NCBI GenBank assembly: GCA_026874595.1
Contig: CM049322.1
Location: 47,029,840 to 47,093,839, forward strand
Direction of reading: 5' to 3'
Length of the DNA: 64,000 nucleotides
From: Sipunculus nudus
Taxonomy: Eukaryota; Annelida; Sipuncula; Golfingiida; Sipunculidae
Shown in pieces: positions 1 to 11,406 of this stretch (position 1 is its first letter; every line of letters starts with the position of its first letter). The translations under genes were made by a program, and so were the position numbers. The notes below the pieces were generated by a model. That model made no database searches, was not told the DNA's origin, and was given only the letters and a program-made list of their open reading frames with translations.

Positions 1-35
1 GCATCATTATGTTGTGAGGAATTATTGTAAGATAA

Positions 36-38
<3 letters not shown>

Positions 39-98
<60 letters not shown>
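39..98. repeat. (TA)n microsatellite
   Basis: An uninterrupted TA dinucleotide tract of about 60 bp. Apparent reading frames through it are an artefact of the repeat. Confidence 0.97.
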
Positions 99-103
<5 letters not shown>

Positions 104-1426
104 ATTGCCTTTGCCAAATATTTCGGCCCTCTCCCCTCCCTCAATCCTGGCTACGCCACTGTTCATTTTAGACCAAACGTATTAGTTTACGCCTGGGAAT
201 AGTTGATTTTTAAAGGATAAGCTCAGAAACACGTGTAAAATCACATTCCTAAAGTCCAAGAGAATCCCCTTTGTCACTTCAAAATCCAACATGGCGATCA
301 AAATGGCTGTCATTTCCCAAAATTCATCATTCATTCGCTTTAAGACCACTTTTAAATATACATAAAATTGAAACGTATGTTTTAAGGTACGTGAAATCTT
401 TTAACACGGTTAACAAGAGCCATCGAAGCATTAGTGTCCATAACAAAGATGGCATTCAAAATGTGGTCTTTATTCTAAAGTGGTCTCATAAGATGGTTCA
501 GTTTTAACCCACGTGACAGCAACGTGAATCACTCTTAAGAGGTTGTCTAATCTACTGGGGGTCTTTCAGGCGTTTTCTATCTTGGTTCAAGAGACACACA
601 CACACACACACAATGCTGAGTCACAGGGACAGAAACCACAGCAGACCACCGTTACTTGCAGTTTATAGGTTCGTGAAAAATTATCCATTGATATGATTCA
701 GGCAAATTTTTAAAATTATTTCAACAATAGATAAAGTGTGGTATCACTCCGAGGACGACTTGCATGTTAAAAGGGTTCCCCTGGGTTAGAGCCCTGCGCC
801 GCTTCCTATTTGCGCCGCCGCCAGCCGAGATTAAATCAAGCCAATCATGAAAAATTTATAAGGAGGCGCTGCCGGTATTTCATTTAGCTGAAGTGAGCGT
901 ATTTTGCACTGCTCAGTCTGTATTGAGAACAAATTGATACAAAAGATCAATATTTCACAATAAAAAATCCCGAAACAAATATTTAAGTTTTGCTAATTTA
1001 TATCTCTTCGCTGTAAGGAAACGCTGTGATTGTGTGACAGTATAGAAGTGTTGGCTTGTGAAACCATCAGGACAAACCGCATGTACACGATATTTAATCA
1101 CAGACCAGTTAAATGAAGCATAGATACATGCAATATATCACACTTACGTAGATAACTTGTTTAAATATAAGGGATACTTTGTAATATCGTCAAATGAATA
1201 GGTTTTCAGGTCAGTTTAAGCCAGCCGACATTTTGCAAGTCGAGTCGAGCCACGAAACTCGGCTAATTACTAATTTCAACCGTCTTTTTGTCCTGCAGAG
1301 GCTACTCAGAACACAACCTCCTTCGTTTGTGTTTCGTGCGGAATCAACCACAGGCCTATCCGGGACATCTTATCTATTGGAAATCATAAAAATAACAGTA
1401 ATCATTCTTTTTTTTTCTTCTTTCAG
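99..1426. other. Intergenic stretch without a recognised gene
   Basis: I see no convincing exon here. It holds a short (CA)n tract at 594-612 and one GC-rich patch near 790-835, described separately as a possible promoter. Short open frames in this stretch have no splice sites or protein features that I can support. Confidence 0.5.
795..905 (+). promoter_or_regulatory. Possible core promoter (CCAAT plus TATA-like)
   Basis: A locally GC-rich segment is followed by a CCAAT motif near 840 and a TTTATAAGG TATA-like motif near 855, in the usual order for a pol II promoter reading rightwards. It lies about 570 bp upstream of the first candidate exon at 1427. No transcript evidence is available, so this is only suggestive. 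Confidence 0.2.
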
Positions 1427-3255
1427 ATTGCCCTGGAGATAATGCCACACGTTGGTTAAACGAGATCCTTTCCGAAATTGACCCATGGGTAGGAGTTATG
1501 TTTTATAATTTATTAACGGAAAACAAATTGACGAAACAAAGAGATCAATACATAATTTGTTTACGAAACTTATGGTGCTCGACAGCAACAGAAAATAAAC
1601 TTCTTGTAACGGTCACACGACACTCACAGGTCTCAGCCTATCCAAAGGTAGCCTATCCCGCGGCAACATGTAGCTGGGTTTTCATCCATTTGTCTGTGCA
1701 CGTTATAGATAAGAAGAAAATCAAACATTCAAAATCTGAAAAATCGCACTGTTTTACCCCTACGACTTGAAAAATAGGTCACGGTTAATGAAACTGGGTC
1801 AAATTAATTGAACAATGGTATGCTACATCTTTGAATGAAATCGGATGAAAACAATTGGCAGGATAATTAGAAGAAGAAGAAAAATTATAATGGATAGATT
1901 GAGGCAATAAATGTATTTAATCTAAATAGCCTATCTACACAAATACATCCACATAAACTACATGTAGATTATATAGTCCAATAGTGTTGCCTGAACCAGG
2001 AATATTAATAAATAATATATGATGCAGCACCAGGTTGAATGATATTCATGTGCAGTAATCATTGGTTGTGTTACATTGCGCATGCTCAAGTAGTAACAGT
2101 ACTAGCGTCGTTCAGACTCGACCGTACAACTGCTCCCCAGTTAGCTCACTTTTATGTCAAATCCAGTTGAGCGTCAAGGCAGATGTGCCATTTGTTTAAT
2201 AGAAGGAGAGCCCTATGTTTTAGCAGCAAGGCATTAAATATATTTTTACTTTGTTATACTCTATTTTGTAGTATGAGTTTACTTAATCTCAGTTTGAGAT
2301 TAGATTTACTTTTTATTTCACTCCTATCAGAAATATGCGATTAAAAAAAGAATAGTTCATGGATAAATACTTTACTTTTTATCATTAAAAAAATTTATAC
2401 CAATGTTAAGACGAGATCAATCCCCGTAGGTACAGACACATTGGTTTCAAAAAAAAGGTTCTTTCATTGGGATCAACGTAACGCTTCCGTCTTATGTAAT
2501 ATTAAATTATGGTCATAACAGATGACGCTGTTTTTTAACTGCATGGAAGGTGAGTTGGTCAGTGGATCTGAAATGTGCTTTGGAATGTCAAAGGTAAGTA
2601 ACAAATCAGAAAAAAAAAATTATATTTATATTTCATACCATTCGTAATTATGTCATTCGTAAGCTAAGTTGAATAATACTATACTTTTCAACATAAAGAA
2701 TTTATATAATGAAAATGTAAGCATATCATATTGTTAGTGTACAGAGGCGTCAATACAGGGGGGATGGGGCGTATATATCCCCTCCCTTCACTTTTCATCA
2801 AGGAGGAATGGGCAGTGTTAACCCCCCCCCCCCCCCCCCGCAATTCAGAGAAAAATATTTAGACATTGTATACATTTTTGAGTTTACATTGAAATATTAT
2901 ACATCTAAACCTGGTCTAGAAGTAAGTTTAGCTGATATATCATACCTTATTTTTTAAAACCTTATACTTAATTGCAATTTACATGAAATGTGTCACATAG
3001 ACAATAAAAGAGATATACACTTATACAATTATACACACACACATATATAATATATATACATATACACACATATATATTAAATATACACACACATATACAT
3101 ATATGTTGTTCTAACTATGATATCTTTCCCACTCTTAGTAATTCCCTAAATAGGAAGATAAATTGACGCCACTGTTAGATTTATATAAATTATGTATATT
3201 ATTGTACGATATTGTTCGATTTATATATATTCTGTACATTATTGTACCATATGTT

Positions 3256-3295
<40 letters not shown>

Positions 3296-3462
3296 AATGT
3301 ATCATATTGTTGGTTTACCGTGATTCCAGCTGACAAATGCCACACAGACGTGCCATAAGCAAGCTCAAGACGCGGACCATAAGGAATACGTAACTACAAG
3401 AGCAAATTTCATCGATCCCTTTATGGAATACTTCCAAACCTTCCTTGAGGGTAATTGTTTAA
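1427..3462 (+). CDS. Candidate unrecognised gene, three internal exons, cysteine-containing product (partial)
   Basis: Three exon-like segments fit together: 1427-1488, 2522-2593 and 3330-3462. The first follows a strong pyrimidine-rich acceptor at 1401-1426. All three end at good donors (GTAGGA, GTAAGT, GTAAGT). Junction phases agree: exon 1 enters with two leftover bases and ends in phase 0, exon 2 is exactly 24 codons, exon 3 starts in phase 0 and leaves one base. The joined frame is open for about 88 residues. It starts CPGDNATRW, contains the cysteine contexts FNCM, EMCFG and QTCHK, and ends in GNCL. The spaced cysteines and helical character suggest a small secreted protein, but I do not recognise the family. 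A miniature transposon (2741-3175) sits in the second intron. The first exon with a start codon was not found and the 3' end is uncertain. The acceptor of exon 2 is weak. Confidence 0.4.
2741..3175. mobile_element. Miniature inverted-repeat element, family A, copy 1
   Basis: The ends are inverted: ACAGAGGCGTCAAT on the left and ATTGACGCCACTGT on the right, one mismatch over 14 bp. The inside has a poly-C run at 2821-2839 and AT-rich filler with (CA)/(TA) tracts, and no coding capacity. Related sequence recurs at 9904-10357, 26530-26790, 39735-39975 and 57945-58150. It lies in an intron of the candidate gene at 1427-3462. Confidence 0.65.
3261..3292. repeat. (TA)n microsatellite
   Basis: A pure AT dinucleotide run just upstream of the acceptor at 3329. 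Around it are several degenerate copies of a short TATTGTACCATATTG-like phrase. Confidence 0.9.
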
Positions 3463-4714
3463 GTAAGTATATTTCTCTCCAGGTTTTCTATTACTTTTTT
3501 AAACGAATATTAAACTTAAACAGTTAAGCAAGTACCGTTATATTCCAATAAGCGCCCCGACGCTACACGTGTTAAGTACAATAGAGCGTAGTTTATCCGA
3601 AAACATCGAGGTGACAAGCTTTGTGTTCGGATAAGCGATAACGCGGATAAACGATTTTTTTTAAGCAGCGGTGAGTTTATCAATGCTTTGCACTCGGATG
3701 CATTATATATTCAGCAATATGTATCACAGCTGATCTACCTACATTTGTTTGGAATCATACGATCTTTTATACCATCTTTTTTTCTGGTATTTTGTCATGG
3801 TTCTGATTTTAGATAAATGGTGAAATGTTCGGTTCTGATTAAGGTTCGATTATGTGTTGATTATTATCTCTTAAGAGCACCACGTGCACCACCATCCATC
3901 TCCCAACCTCGCTCTTATAGTCCAGTTTTCCCCTACTTCGTCGAATCGCTTATTAGGTCAAATGCTGTGATTACAATTGCTTATTCATAATCAATCAGGT
4001 GACTTGAATCCATGCCTGAACTACATGTTTCCCCAGACCCTCTTTACCCCTAGCCCTGGGTCCCTAAAACAACCCTTAATCCAGCCACGAATAGCCGCAA
4101 GTGAGCGGTAATAGGGATATTCGGAATGAATAATTTAACTTAGAGTTAAATTCAGCTCTTCACCTAACTTTTCTATAGAATGCATATGATTTCTGACTTA
4201 CCCTGTGTACATATTAGGAAACTCATGGTAATTTCTATTATTACAAGTTCTTATAACATTCCTATGGTGGGTGTATCAGCCTGTTAACCTACAAGCTGTT
4301 AGAAAAAACAGTAATATTGACAAACGGAAAAACAAACATGTAAACTAAGGTGATCGGGTGGATGTATGTGGAAGTTTGACAATCCAAAAGGTAGCAAACC
4401 TTTTTTCTGGTTCATTTGGTTTGTCGCAAAATATCCTTGCTGAATGTGTTTCGTACTTTTGGCGGGTCCATACTCTACTTTGATAAAAACAAAACGAACA
4501 GAATGTGTGCAGTGGGCTCTAGGTTTATCTGTCCTTACAGCCATATTGGAAAGTTAGCGCGAACAGGGAAAGAAACGAGTGATAAAGGGTGAAAATCTAT
4601 GGAGTGTACGCCCTTTGAAGGAAAGGTCAAAGTCAATAATATGTATCAGGTGCAAATGTGTTATTGATGACTTTTGCCCACGCTCGAGTACGCATAGGTA
4701 TTGCGTTTTCTTTT

Positions 4715-4766
<52 letters not shown>

Positions 4767-5542
4767 AGCGTCAGATATGGGGACGCAAACCCTTAGGGGA
4801 AGATAAGTGTTCAAATTTGGTGCTATGGGATATTTATTAAACCTGTGTTATTCCTTGAAAAATTTGAGCTGAAAATATTTTGGAAAAAAAAACACCATGG
4901 ATATCGCGGCATTGCTATCCTGGAGTATGAATATAACAAACAATAACCATCCCCCTCCCTTTCCCCCACTCCTTCCGTTAATGCACGTTGGTTAATTAAT
5001 GGCACTATTTCAGGGTAACGGCATGTGTAGTGACGTCATTGTCCTATGGGGCATCATGAATCGCCCTCCAAAGATGGCCATATCGTCACATGCTACGTCA
5101 AAGTGTTATCTTATGTGCAATAAAACCCCACAGAACATTTATTCAGGGGTTATTCAAGCTTGTATTATACAAAAATTGAACTTCTTTGACATTTTTACAT
5201 ACCAACCCATACGCTATATTTCAATAACATCCGTTACACAATCTCCAGATATCTAGATATGGCGCGGACATACACACATATATACACACGCAAACGAGTG
5301 AAAACAATAACCTCCGCTTTTAGGAGGTTGACTATATATTATAAAAAAATCAAAAGCACATTGAACATTGTATTACCGTTAGTCAAGGGTGCGGGGAGAC
5401 ATAAAAAAATTATAAAAAATAGCATATTTTAGAATAATACAGATTACACTTACAATTCATGGCTAAAGATCAGCTATAGATAAGCAGCCAGTCACTAGCA
5501 CAATAGACTGGGAACAAGTTTATTGATGTATATTTTGACCAG
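3463..5542. other. AT-rich non-coding stretch
   Basis: I see no supported gene. A fragment at about 3590-3660 has phrases (TTATCCGAAAACATCGAGG, GTTCGGATAAGCG) resembling the pogo-like miniature element at 6808-7087, so it is probably a decayed relative. A (TA)n tract lies at 4717-4762. Short frames here look like chance. Confidence 0.5.
4717..4762. repeat. (TA)n microsatellite
   Basis: An uninterrupted TA repeat of about 46 bp. Confidence 0.95.
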
Positions 5543-5627
5543 GACAATTTGGTCCAAACAACAGAACAAATGGAGGCCTTCAGAGCACCAATAAAAAACA
5601 CTAATTTTCACCGGGGCAAATGCGTAG
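5543..5627 (+). CDS. Candidate exon, possibly of the same unknown gene
   Basis: An 85-bp segment lies between an acceptor-like TTTTGACCAG and a donor-like TAG|GTCAGT. Frame 0 is open throughout and ends HRGKCV plus one base. Like candidate exon 3330-3462 it enters in phase 0 and leaves in phase 1, and both end in a Gly-Asn/Lys-Cys-Leu/Val phrase. It cannot be spliced directly after that exon in this frame. It is therefore either an alternative exon, part of a duplicated exon set, or chance. Confidence 0.22.
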
Positions 5628-6807
5628 GTCAGTACATGTATTTAAACGGGTCTTAATTAGTTGCCTATTGTGTTTGTGTAATCCTAGTACTAACAATCTC
5701 CTAAAGTAACAGAAAAGTTCCACGTAGACGTCTGCACCATCAGTTATAAAAATAACCAGCTTATGAACATGACATCAAGGTCCCGTGTGTTATGGTTTAA
5801 GATGGGTAACAGTTTAAGCTGAACACATGAGTTTATATTCTGGTTTTCATCCCACTAGAAGATAAAATAATACAATTTTGGTACGATTTTCTTTGTTATG
5901 TGGTGTTTTTACCCTTTGTAGCAGAAAAGAAACGTCATTCTCATGCTTTTCCTTGATCATATGACATTTTTATACAAACATACAAAAAAGGTCAACAATA
6001 AAATACCGTCCGTTCGCATTGATTTCTGAAAAAAAGTGCCTGAGAACCGGACTTTTTTTATTATTATTTTTTTTTTGGCCTTAGGGTAACAAGTTTACAA
6101 CTGAATAGTAAGTCTAAACAATTTGGAATTAATATGGATCACCGTGATATATTTCTACTTTTAAAAATGTCTAGTGTCACCAGGGCTAAGAACAATTCCT
6201 TTGTCCCATGTAGGGCCTCCTATGCATACGTACATGTATTAGAGTAGCGTTTGGTCGGCATCTCTCCAGGCGACCCTTATTACAAAAGCTATATGCAATA
6301 CATGCACTATATTATATATCGCATATATTAAATACAAAACGTGTATGGGACACAGCTATAGACCGTATCAAACTCACGGAGAATTTTCTGTGGTACCGTG
6401 CTTAGTGTGACTTGCATACTGCGTTTTAGTTACACTCGTGGTTTAAGCGAATAGTCTGTAGAAATTATCTCTTTACACTCATAGTAATCAAATGTTTATC
6501 TGATAAGAGTTCATGGGAATACATACATGGTAACAGAAGCAGATAATATAAGGGGGAAATGTCCCTTGTAATGCCTACAATAGGTGTCTAACAGGACGTA
6601 TTTACGTCTTATGGTTAGGAATAAACAGTCAGGTTCATTAAATTAAATATAACTTATCAGTAACATTACCTACGTGCCTACATGGATATTCAATGTTAAA
6701 TGTCTAAGAGAAACATATATGTCAATGATATTAGTCAGACCACATGGTCATATTTGTATACTTGATTAACGAGAAGTATTACGGGTATTAATTCGATTTG
6801 TTATATA
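5628..6807. other. AT-rich non-coding stretch, nothing recognised
   Basis: Apart from T-rich runs near 6055-6075 I see no repeat structure, exon or RNA gene here. Confidence 0.45.
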
Positions 6808-7087
6808 TTGTGGAGCGCCGTTCATCCAAACATCGTTTATCTGAAGAACCGGTTATCCTGATTTTGTTTACAAAAGTTTTCTTGGTGGTCTGCTATTATT
6901 ATTATCAAAATCGGAATAACAAATTGTCGCCAGTGTATTACTCCCATTCTCCACTAATAAGTGCATGCGTCATGCATCACATCGTTACCACGATTTTATT
7001 TTGCACCTGACCGTTCATCCAAACTTTCATTAATCCGAACAAAAAACCCGTGCCCCTCGAGGTGTTCGGATAAGCGGCGCTCCACTG
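6808..7087. mobile_element. pogo/Tigger-like miniature inverted-repeat element
   Basis: The left end TTGTGGAGCGCCGTTCATCC and the reverse complement of the right end, CAGTGGAGCGCCGCTTATCC, match at 16 of 20 positions. The element is flanked by TA at 6806-6807 and 7088-7089, as expected for TA-targeting Tc1/mariner/pogo transposases. At 280 bp with no transposase, it is a non-autonomous copy. Confidence 0.75.
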
Positions 7088-7107
7088 TATATCATTTTGT
7101 TTTTCAG

Positions 7108-7177
7108 CTTCAACTTCTCCTGCGACTCCCTAAGGGCCGATACCCTAGCGGTGTGTGCGATGGTTACCATCTTATAA
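7108..7177 (+). CDS. Candidate terminal exon (weak)
   Basis: A good acceptor (ATTTTGTTTTTCAG) precedes 7108. One frame, needing two bases from a previous exon, is open to TAA at 7175-7177 and includes the phrase FNFSCDSLRAD. Another frame stops after eight codons. The phases do not connect cleanly to the upstream candidate exons, so this is only a pointer. Confidence 0.15.
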
Positions 7178-7774
7178 CCCGAGGCTGATGATGTATCTTC
7201 TGAAGCACGGCACAGATATCAGAATGGCACTGTTCACTTGTATATTGTCACGCTTACTCTGTAATATGATCATCTTCAGGGGTACTCTGGTATTTTGTTT
7301 GGGGTTACTCTGTATTAATGCACTGTCATCCCGGAAGGTCTTCTGTTTAGACTGAGCTATTTAAGGGTCAGGTCAATCCATTTTGTGATGTAAAAATTGG
7401 AGAGCTCAATGAATAGTGCAGAGCAATAGAAAATTTCAAACAAACTAATTTGAAAATCAACATACCATTTATAGCACGTTTCTGATATGGGAAATTTAAT
7501 AAATTAAGAAAAAAATGGGAGTGTTGGCCTTTTTGCGTTTTTGGTGGAATGTTATGGTGAAGTTGTATGCGTGTCCACGTGTTCCTGTGCCAATATCTGT
7601 GACCTGGTTTAGAAGTTGTCATTTTACTTAAAACGAGATCTACAGCCCCTTGTTTTCCTGAATAACATAAACGTGTATGAGGTGAGCTTCAAATAACAAG
7701 ATTCCAAAGGCGATAAGCAACACTTCACTGGGCAACCAATACAAGGTCTGGCAAACGTCCCTCTAATCCTCACG
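7178..7774. other. Non-coding stretch, nothing recognised
   Basis: Unique-looking sequence leading into the 23-bp minisatellite. No supported feature. Confidence 0.4.
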
Positions 7775-8710
7775 TGTACCCTGTAATATTCTTCACAATT
7801 ACCTTGTTATATTTTTCAAGGTGACCCTGCAGTATTCTTCACGGTGACCCTGTAATATTTTTCGTGGTGACTCTGTAATATTTTTGATGTAGACCCTGTA
7901 AACTTCCTCACGGTGACCCTGTAATATTCTTCATAGTGACCCTGTAATATTCTTCACGGTTACCGTTTAACATTCTTCACGGTTACCCTGTAATATTCTT
8001 CATGGTGTCCCAGTAATATTCTCCACGGTTATATTGTTAAACACTTCACTGTAACCCTGTAATATTCTTCACAATTACCTTGTTATATTCTTCACGGTGA
8101 CCCTGTCATATTCTTCTTGGTAACCCTTTAATATTCTTCACGGTGACCCTGTAATATTCTTCAAGTGTACCTTGTAATATTCGTCACAATAACCTTGTAA
8201 TATTCGTCACAATAACCTTGTAATTTTCTTCATGGTGACCCTGTAATATTCTTCACTGTTACCATGTAATATTTTTCACGGTTACCGTGTAATATTCTTC
8301 ACGGTGACCCTGTAATATTCTTCACGGTGACCCTGTAGTATTCTTCAAGTGTACCTTGTAATATTCGTCACAATAACCTTGTAATATTCGTCACAATAAC
8401 CTTGTAATTTTCTTCATGGTGACCCTGTAATATTCTTCACTGTTACCATGTAATATTTTTCACGGTTACCGTGTAATATTCTTCACGTTGACACTGTAAT
8501 ATTCTTCACGGTGACCCTGTAATATTCTTCACGTTGACACTGTAATATTCTTCACGGTGACCCTATTATATTCTTCACGGTGACCCTGTGATATTTTTCA
8601 CGGTTACACTGTAATATTTTCACTGTTACGCTGAATTATTTTTCACAGTTACACTGTAATATTTTCACTGTTACGCTGAATTATTTTTCACAGTTACACA
8701 GTAATATTCG
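7775..8710. repeat. 23-bp minisatellite
   Basis: About 40 diverged tandem copies of a 23-bp unit of the type CTGTAATATTCTTCACGGTG. The period was measured between copies at 8291 and 8314. A block of several units (about 8155-8280) is repeated at about 8340-8470, showing higher-order amplification. Confidence 0.93.
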
Positions 8711-9327
8711 CACAAGGCAGTTTAGTGCGATGTAACGTGACTACTAGACCTAAAGGGACCAGTTGCCCCTTCTCCATTAACTTGTTTGCGTAAGAATATT
8801 AACCCAAACAGTCACATTTGTATACAGCTTCAGTATAAAATGACTCAGGTCTACAGCTTTGTCTGAATGTTTTATGAACCTTTCTCAAAGACCACCTGTC
8901 TAATAAAACCACCGGCCTATTAATTAGGACCCCACTCTCAGCAAGGTCCTCGTCTCCGATCCTCCATGGTATAACTTGAACAGTTGTAAACCGATTTTAT
9001 CTTCTTTCTTAAATTATTTTACCATCATGCGGTTGAATCTATATATAATAAAATATTTTAAACAGACCTTTCTTCAGTACAGTCTGATAGGGATATGTAC
9101 ATGTTCCTGTTAGGGCCTTTTTTTCAAAGATACTTAAATTTATTTCAGATGATCTGTGTCTTTTTCAAGATATGAATGTGGGGTTAAGAATATTCAGCTT
9201 TTTAAAGTTCATAATAAGGCTTTAAACATATATCAATATGTAATTAATTAATCATGATTCATAGGGGATACTATTTTAAGGGAAGGGGTAAAGAAGTCAC
9301 ATCGTAACAAATTGCCTTCAGGATAAT
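8711..9327. other. Spacer between the two minisatellite blocks
   Basis: AT-rich sequence without repeat units, exons or RNA genes that I can support. Confidence 0.4.
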
Positions 9328-9903
9328 ATTCACCACGGTTACCCTGTAATATTCTTCACGGGAATACTACAGTATTTTCAAGTTTGCACTATACGATTTT
9401 TTTCCCGATTAAACTGTGGTGTTCTTCCCGGTTACACTGGATTAATCTTCACGGTTTCATTGCAGTATTCTTCATGGTATAACTGTAATATTCTTTAAGG
9501 TTACACTGTAACATTCCTAACAGTAACACTGCAGTATTCTTCGTGGTAACATTGTAATATTCTTCCCGGTTACACTGCAGTATTTTACGGTTACACTATT
9601 ATAGTTTTCTTGGCTATACTGTAATTTTTTTCACGGTTACACTGTAATATTCTTCACAGTTACACTGAAGTAATATAACGGTTACACTGCAATATTCTTC
9701 GCGGAAACACTGTAGTATTTTTCGCGATTACAATGTAATATTCTCTACGGTTACACAGTAATTTTCTAAACGGTTACACTGCAGATTTTTCACGGTCACA
9801 CTGTAATATTCTTCACAGTTTCACTGCAGGATTTTTCAAGGTTATACTGTAGTATTCACACGGTCACATTTATTTTTTTCACGGTTATACTGCCGTATTC
9901 CTA
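9328..9903. repeat. Second, more diverged block of the 23-bp minisatellite family
   Basis: Degenerate copies of the TTACACTGTAATATTCTTCA-type unit with frequent substitutions and indels. It is an older relative of the 7775-8710 array. Confidence 0.8.
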
Positions 9904-10209
9904 ACGATACAAGAGGGGGGGGGGGGCTAATCTCCAAACTGTTGAAGAAGGGGGGGGGGGGTGTCAATGTTAACAAGCCCCCCCCCCCCCGAAATTCAGA
10001 GAATAATATTTGTATATTAACAATTGAATTTATTAATAATTAGAATTCTATTCCTTGGTTCATTTTCTGAGTTTACTATGCTACATTATATATCTAAACC
10101 TGGCTTATAATAAAACTATACTGGAAACGTTAAACAAAATACCTAATTTTTTTTAAAACTGAACCTCAATTGTAAGATATTTGAAATTTGTTACATAGAC
10201 AATGAAAGG

Positions 10210-10273
<64 letters not shown>

Positions 10274-10357
10274 TTTAAGAAAACAAGTTCTCCCAACTAT
10301 GATTACCCTCCCATACGAGTCATCCACCTACCCTTCAAGATAAATTGACGGCACTGT
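9904..10357. mobile_element. Miniature inverted-repeat element, family A, copy 2 (degenerate)
   Basis: It shares with 2741-3175 the poly-C run followed by GAAATTCAGAG, the central TATCTAAACCTGG phrase and the right end ATTGACGGCACTGTTG. The left end is eroded into G-runs. It contains a (TA)n(TG)n microsatellite at 10210-10271. Confidence 0.55.
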
Positions 10358-10883
10358 TGATGAGTTTATATCTGTGTCACTCTGCGTCCTTTGGGGCGAA
10401 ATATTGGTTCCTTAAGTTCTCAGGAGTTCAAAGCCATCGACGAAAATTGTTTTTCTTTTTCTAGGTTATTAACTGCCACCTATCCGCTTATACAGTTATT
10501 TTCTAAAACTAACCTTAAATCAGAGAAAATAACAAAGTTGACACATTTAAACCTGATAATTAATTTTCACATTGCCCTTATTCTCATGATATGGGACAGC
10601 TTCCCCTTTCTATTTTGCTCGGCGATTGCAGCTGTTACATTAAGTTTCAAATTTGCTTGAAACATTTCAAACATATATTCTTACTACATGAATAAATGAT
10701 TATAACTACGTACAGTTTAGTCATTGTCATATTTAATATAACTCAGGAATAACAAACATATTGTGTGTAAAGATTGTATATTCATATAATGCTACATTCC
10801 AATTTGTCCTTTAAAATATAATATTCAATCATCTTGAAGTCTAAAAGTAAGTAAAAAACTAGAAAAGCACTCAAAGAATGCAC
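10358..10883. other. AT-rich stretch, nothing recognised
   Basis: One 89-codon open frame near 10391-10660 has neither splice context nor family resemblance and is probably chance. Confidence 0.4.
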
Positions 10884-11157
10884 ACCTCCGCCCAGGTAGC
10901 TAATTACCACCCCCGCCCCCGCCCCCCCCCCCCCCCCCCCATAAAACAGCATTGTTCCTTTAAAATTTCCTTGATCCAGATGGTGCTCTGGATTATCCCC
11001 AAATTTAATCAAACATTTCTGGTTTCATTGAGCAGCTATCCCGAAAATATCATCAAAATCCGTTAATAGCTTTTTGAATAATGTTCCTAACAGACAGACA
11101 AACAGAGAGACAACCAAACCTACGCCAGCCAAAACATAACCCTCGCTAGGCGGAGGT
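10884..11157. repeat. Foldback-like interspersed repeat with CCTCCGCC/GGCGGAGG ends
   Basis: The left end ACCTCCGCCCAGGT and the right end GCTAGGCGGAGGT are inverted. Near the right end is an ACAGACAGACAAACAGAGAG tract leading into the GGCGGAGGTAAT tail, a style of interspersed repeat common in invertebrate genomes. It contains a C-rich run at 10907-10940. Short relatives with the same end motif occur upstream of the GST genes. Confidence 0.5.
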
Positions 11158-11351
11158 AATAAAGGAAACGTAAATGAAACAAACAAATCTATGCTCGACC
11201 CATCAGTTTGACTTGTTCACAGGTGTGGATAGATAGTATATATTAACAAACAGGATATTTCAACTAGACAATACGTAACATGTCACATTGGCTATACGGA
11301 CATGTCCTTGAGGTGGCGATACCCAGCTGTTGTGGTCACACTGACACGTTG

Positions 11352-11361
11352 TATATATAAA
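11352..11361 (+). promoter_or_regulatory. TATA box of the lysozyme gene
   Basis: TATATATAAA lies 46 bp upstream of the start codon. Transcription would start around 11382-11390, giving a very short 5' UTR of about 20 nt. No other promoter element is obvious. Confidence 0.7.
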
Positions 11362-11406
11362 CCAGCACGGTGACAGATGCGTCGTGTGGTTCACCTGAGC
11401 GTCAAA

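Noticed and set aside
4554-4814. Frames with IYIYIY runs here and at 14-202, 29521-29772 and 43353-43577
   Set aside because: They are translations of (TA)n microsatellites.
10878-11066. Proline-rich open frame
   Set aside because: It is a translation of a poly-C tract inside an interspersed repeat.
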